Part shown: positions 60,919 through 64,000 of the stretch, piece by piece
How the letters are laid out: each line of letters starts with the position of its first letter
Numbering within the stretch: the first letter of the stretch is position 1
Source of the DNA: Halorientalis pallida
Lineage (GTDB): Archaea > Halobacteriota > Halobacteria > Halobacteriales > Haloarculaceae
Reading direction: 5' to 3'
Assembly: GCF_004118325.1 (NCBI RefSeq)
Contig: NZ_RDFA01000001.1
Coordinates: forward strand, 530,292 to 594,291
DNA: 64,000 nucleotides
Program-made: the position numbers and the translations under genes
The notes under the pieces: model-generated
What the model was told of the DNA's origin: nothing
Database searches by the model: none
The model's input: the letters and a program-made list of their open reading frames with translations, nothing else

Positions 60919-61806
60919 ATGATCGACGACGAGCGGACCGTCGAGGCGAACGGACTCGACTTCGCCGTGCGCGAACACGGTGACGGCGACCGGCTGGCGC
61001 TCTGTCTCCACGGGTTCCCCGACGACGCCGGGTCGATGGACCCGCTGGCCGAACGACTCGCCGACGCCGGCTTCACCGCCGTCGCGCCGTACATGCGCGG
61101 CTACGGCCCGACCGGCGAGGCACCCGATAGTGATTACAGTGCTCGCGCGCTGGGGGCCGACGCGGTCGCACTGGCCGACCAGCTGGTCGAGGACGAGGGC
61201 TACGACGACGCGGTCCTCGTGGGGCACGACTGGGGCGCGGTGGCGGGCTACAGCGCGGCCCGGCTCGACCCCGACCGGTTCTCGGCGATGGCGACGATGG
61301 CGGTCCCGCCGCGGTTCGGTGCCGAGATCTGGAATCACCCCCGGCAGTTCCTCCGGAGCTGGTACGTCTGGTTCTTCCAGTTGCCCGGCCTCGCCGAGCG
61401 GACGCTCCGGCGCGAGGACTTCGCCATGATCGACGTCCTCTGGAACCTCTGGAGTCCGGGGTGGGACTACCCAGACGAGCGCATCGAGTCAGTCAAAGAG
61501 ACCTTCCGGGCCGACGGCACCGCCGACGCGGCCCTGCAGTACTACCGCCAGTTCGTCAATCCCTTGGTGTCCGATCTGTTCCGGAACGGCCGGCCCGACC
61601 CCGACGACGCGCCGCCCATCGAGGTCCCCGGACTGGTGCTCTCCGGGGCCGACGACGGCTGTATCGGGACCGACCTGTTCGCGGACGCGGCCGACGCGTT
61701 CGCGGCCGACGCCCGCGTCGTCCGAATCCGGGACGCCGGGCACTTCGTGCACCGGGAACGGCCGGACGTGGTCGCCGAGGCAGTCCTCGAGTTCTGCAGT
61801 TCGTGA
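60919..61806 (+). CDS. alpha/beta hydrolase, epoxide-hydrolase-like
   Basis: ATG 60919 gives 295 residues. The oxyanion region is CLHGFPDDAGSMDPL, the nucleophile elbow is LVGHDWGAVAGYSAARL (Asp nucleophile, as in epoxide hydrolases and haloalkane dehalogenases), the cap includes RSWYVWFFQLPGLAERTLRR, and the catalytic His is in DAGHFVHRERPDVV. Substrate is unknown; esterase activity is less likely because Ser is not at the elbow. It is 48 bases after the lipoprotein gene. Confidence 0.85.
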   Translation: MIDDERTVEANGLDFAVREHGDGDRLALCLHGFPDDAGSMDPLAERLADAGFTAVAPYMRGYGPTGEAPDSDYSARALGADAVALADQLVEDEGYDDAVLVGHDWGAVAGYSAARLDPDRFSAMATMAVPPRFGAEIWNHPRQFLRSWYVWFFQLPGLAERTLRREDFAMIDVLWNLWSPGWDYPDERIESVKETFRADGTADAALQYYRQFVNPLVSDLFRNGRPDPDDAPPIEVPGLVLSGADDGCIGTDLFADAADAFAADARVVRIRDAGHFVHRERPDVVAEAVLEFCSS

Positions 61807-61872
61807 CGGTGTGACACGGCGAAAAACCCGGAGTCCGCTACCTTTTTGCCGGCCCTGACGGAAGCCACGTGC

Positions 61873-62748
61873 ATGCTCACCGTCCGGGCGCCGGCCACGA
61901 GCGCGAACCTCGGGAGTGGCTTCGACGTCTTCGGGGTCGCGCTGGACCGCCCGGCGGACGTGGTTCGTGTCGAGAAGGCCGACGAGATCAGCATCGAGGT
62001 CACCGGCGTCGGTAGCCAGTACATCCCCGAAGACCCCGACAAGAACACCGTCGGGGCCGTCGCCGACGCCCTCGACGCCCCCGCCCACATCGAGATCGAC
62101 AAGGGGGTGCGCCCGGCCTCGGGCCTGGGTTCGTCGGCCGCAAGCGCCGCCGCGGCCGCCGTCGGACTGAACGAACTGTACGACCGGGGCCACAGCCGCG
62201 AGGAACTGGTTCCCATCGCCGCCAAAGGGGAAGCCGTCGTCTCGGGTGACGCCCACGACGACAACGTCGCCCCGTCGATCATGGGCGGGTTCACCATCGC
62301 CACAGACGACGGCGTCACGAAGGTCGACGCCGACATCCCGCTGGTGGCTTGCCTCCCGGACATCGTCGTCTCCACCCGGGACGCCCGCCGGGTCGTCCCC
62401 GAGTCGGCCCGGGTCGACCAGTTAGTGGAGACCGTCGGCTGGGCCGCCACGCTGACCACGGGGATGCACCGTGACGACCCCCATCTCGTGGGCGAGGGCA
62501 TGAACGACACCGTCGTCACGCCCGCCCGTGCCGAATTGATCGACGGGTACAGCCAGGTCCGGGACGCCGCCCTCGACGCCGGCGCGACCGGGGTCACGAT
62601 CAGCGGCGCGGGGCCGACCGTGATCGCCGCGTGCGAGGAGGGTAACCGCCGGTCGGTCGGGACGGCCATGATCGACCGGTTCAACTCCGTCGGCGTCGAG
62701 GCCCGCGTCTACCAGACCGAGATCGGTCGCGGCGCGACGCTGTTTTAA
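61873..62748 (+). CDS. thrB: homoserine kinase
   Basis: ATG 61873 (MLTVRAPATSANLGSGFDVF) gives 291 residues. GHMP kinase signature PASGLGSSAASAAAAAVG is at about residues 82-99, and GVTISGAGPTVIAAC near 245 is the third GHMP motif. It phosphorylates homoserine on the way to threonine. Threonine synthase is not adjacent. A TATA-like CTTTTTG lies about 28 bases before the ATG, and the gene ends 4 bases before the convergent membrane gene. Confidence 0.92.
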   Translation: MLTVRAPATSANLGSGFDVFGVALDRPADVVRVEKADEISIEVTGVGSQYIPEDPDKNTVGAVADALDAPAHIEIDKGVRPASGLGSSAASAAAAAVGLNELYDRGHSREELVPIAAKGEAVVSGDAHDDNVAPSIMGGFTIATDDGVTKVDADIPLVACLPDIVVSTRDARRVVPESARVDQLVETVGWAATLTTGMHRDDPHLVGEGMNDTVVTPARAELIDGYSQVRDAALDAGATGVTISGAGPTVIAACEEGNRRSVGTAMIDRFNSVGVEARVYQTEIGRGATLF

Positions 62749-62752
62749 AATT

Positions 62753-64000
62753 CTACCAGCGCTGTCGTTCGCTCTCGTTGATCCAGCGGAAGCGCTCCTC
62801 GCCGGTGGTGGCCTCGGGTGCCTCCTCCGTCCCGGGTTCCTGCCAGGCGACACAGAGACTGCCGCCGACGATGCCGACCAGCATTCCGATGACGAGGCCG
62901 CCGAACGCGCCGATCAACGAGAGGATGGACATGGCGATGCCGGTGACGCCGATCAGCGTCGAGAGCTGGGGCTTCACGATGGCGAACACGCCACAGGCGA
63001 CGACCATGGCCGCGAAGACGATACCCAGCGCCGAGTAGGACGGCCCCTGGGTCGCGGGGATCATCTGGAGCCGGATCGGGATGGCGGCGATGATCATGCC
63101 ACCCAGCACCAGCAACGTGCCGCCGGCGAAGGGACGCCGGGACCGCCACCGTGCGAACGCACCCGGCTGGGCCCCTAGCTGTGCGTCCTCCTCGACGACC
63201 CGTTCGTCGCCGCCGAAGGAGGGGAGGCCGAAGTCCACGTCGCCCAGGATCAGCCCGTAGCCGGTCCCGAGGAGTTGGCCGTAGAGGACGAACGCGACGA
63301 CGATCAGCGGCCCCGTCGCCGGGAGGACGCCGAGCACGGACCCACCGTAGAAAGCGACGCCGACCAGCAGGCCGAATCCGAGGCCCATGCTCCCGGCAGT
63401 GACAGCGAGTGCGGCCCGGGTCAGCAGGGGCACCAGCAACTTCTGGGTGAGTTTCGACCGCCGCGAGAACATGATCACCGTGTTCGTGAAGTCGTTGATC
63501 GTCCGCGAGACGTAGGCGACGAAGGCCAGTCCCAGCACGACCGACATGGCCATCCAGATGCCGAAGCCGGTCGAGATACCCGTCGCGCCCAGCACCGACG
63601 CCAGCCCCGCGAACAGGTCGAGTCCGATCGCGAGGGCGACGAAGAGCCCGCTGAGCAGGCCGGCACCGAGCGACGCGACGACGCCCGCCCGGACCTCCTC
63701 GCCGGGGACGAACGTTGTCGCGTCGACTCTCTCCATCATCAGGCCGTAGCCGTTGCCCAGCACCTGGCCGTAGACGACCAGCGCGACCAGTCCCGCGAGG
63801 CCGAGGTCCGGGCCGACGCCGGCCGCACCCAGCGCGAGGAGGGCGACGCCGAGGACGGTCCCGTAGACCAGCCCCATGCTCCCGGCGGTGACGGTGAGCG
63901 CGCCGCGGGTCAACAGCGGCACCAGCAGTTTCTGCGTGAGTTTCGACCGCCGCGAGAACATGATCACCGTGTTCGTGAAGTCGTTGATCGTCCGCGAGAG
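62753..64000 (-). CDS. DUF6114-type multi-pass membrane protein with tandem repeat modules (N-terminus off the right edge)
   Basis: The frame is open from the right edge to 62753, giving at least 415 residues. The C-terminal ~110 residues (GGTLLVLGGMIIAAIPIRLQ, GIVFAAMVVACGVFAIVKPQ, GAFGGLVIGMLVGIVGGSL) match DUF6114. Ahead of it are two repeat modules of about 163 residues, each holding VIMFSRRSKLTQKLLVPLLT, then a hydrophobic pair and a GNGYGLMMERVD or GTGYGLILGDVD segment. A 64-base stretch is identical in both copies (63447-63510 and 63936-63999). Loops between helices are short. The function is unknown; it starts beyond the window. Confidence 0.75.
   Translation of the reverse strand, partial: LSRTINDFTNTVIMFSRRSKLTQKLLVPLLTRGALTVTAGSMGLVYGTVLGVALLALGAAGVGPDLGLAGLVALVVYGQVLGNGYGLMMERVDATTFVPGEEVRAGVVASLGAGLLSGLFVALAIGLDLFAGLASVLGATGISTGFGIWMAMSVVLGLAFVAYVSRTINDFTNTVIMFSRRSKLTQKLLVPLLTRAALAVTAGSMGLGFGLLVGVAFYGGSVLGVLPATGPLIVVAFVLYGQLLGTGYGLILGDVDFGLPSFGGDERVVEEDAQLGAQPGAFARWRSRRPFAGGTLLVLGGMIIAAIPIRLQMIPATQGPSYSALGIVFAAMVVACGVFAIVKPQLSTLIGVTGIAMSILSLIGAFGGLVIGMLVGIVGGSLCVAWQEPGTEEAPEATTGEERFRWINESERQRW

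Overview
The window is chromosomal DNA of a halophilic archaeon (class Halobacteria). The evidence is high G+C coding sequence, very acidic proteins, genes that begin at or just after their inferred transcription start with TATA-like boxes about 25-30 bases upstream, an intron in elongator tRNA-Met, and typical haloarchaeal genes (Tat lipoproteins, a CDC48/VAT ATPase, RadB, S8e, a halo transducer protein, small zinc-finger proteins). It is mostly core chromosome: no insertion sequence, CRISPR array or intact provirus was seen. The genus cannot be fixed from the sequence alone.

Left part (1-14.5 kb): a truncated PAS/GAF regulator; a 5-formyltetrahydrofolate cyclo-ligase; intron-containing tRNA-Met preceded by exact 146-bp tandem repeats that carry its 3' end; a giant acidic low-complexity surface stalk protein; small conserved haloarchaeal genes; a membrane-anchored sulfite-oxidase-fold molybdoenzyme; two contractile-tail-tube-like genes without a sheath or baseplate; and class II (B12) ribonucleotide reductase.

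Middle (14.5-36 kb): the trpD-F-E-G operon with 4-base (or similar) stop/start overlaps; tRNA-Val next to an HNH nuclease gene broken by one in-frame TAG; a PAS-GAF histidine kinase; a four-CBS protein with a ribosome-hibernation-factor-like tail; a chemotaxis transducer; CDC48; a Sua5/YciO protein; an MFS carrier; LarC; and RadB.

Phosphate block (36-45 kb): pstS-C-A-B-phoU and a second phoU on the minus strand, divergent from an AbrB-PhoU regulator. The PstA homologue is about three times normal length, with a long multi-spanning N-terminal region. PstS should capture phosphate, PstC/PstA/PstB should import it, and the three PhoU-type proteins probably set uptake and transcription.

Right part (45-64 kb): ribosomal protein S8e, a coiled-coil halo transducer protein, small conserved genes, pyrF, a second membrane histidine kinase, a membrane DnaJ protein, an MBL hydrolase, archaeal phosphoglycolate phosphatase, a GTPBP1-type GTPase, methenyl-H4MPT cyclohydrolase, an MTH1187 protein, a Tat lipoprotein, an epoxide-hydrolase-like enzyme, homoserine kinase, and a repeat-containing DUF6114-type membrane protein running off the right edge.

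All functions come from reading translated sequence and motifs; no database search was run. Many starts are GTG or internal ATG codons chosen by conservation and promoter spacing.
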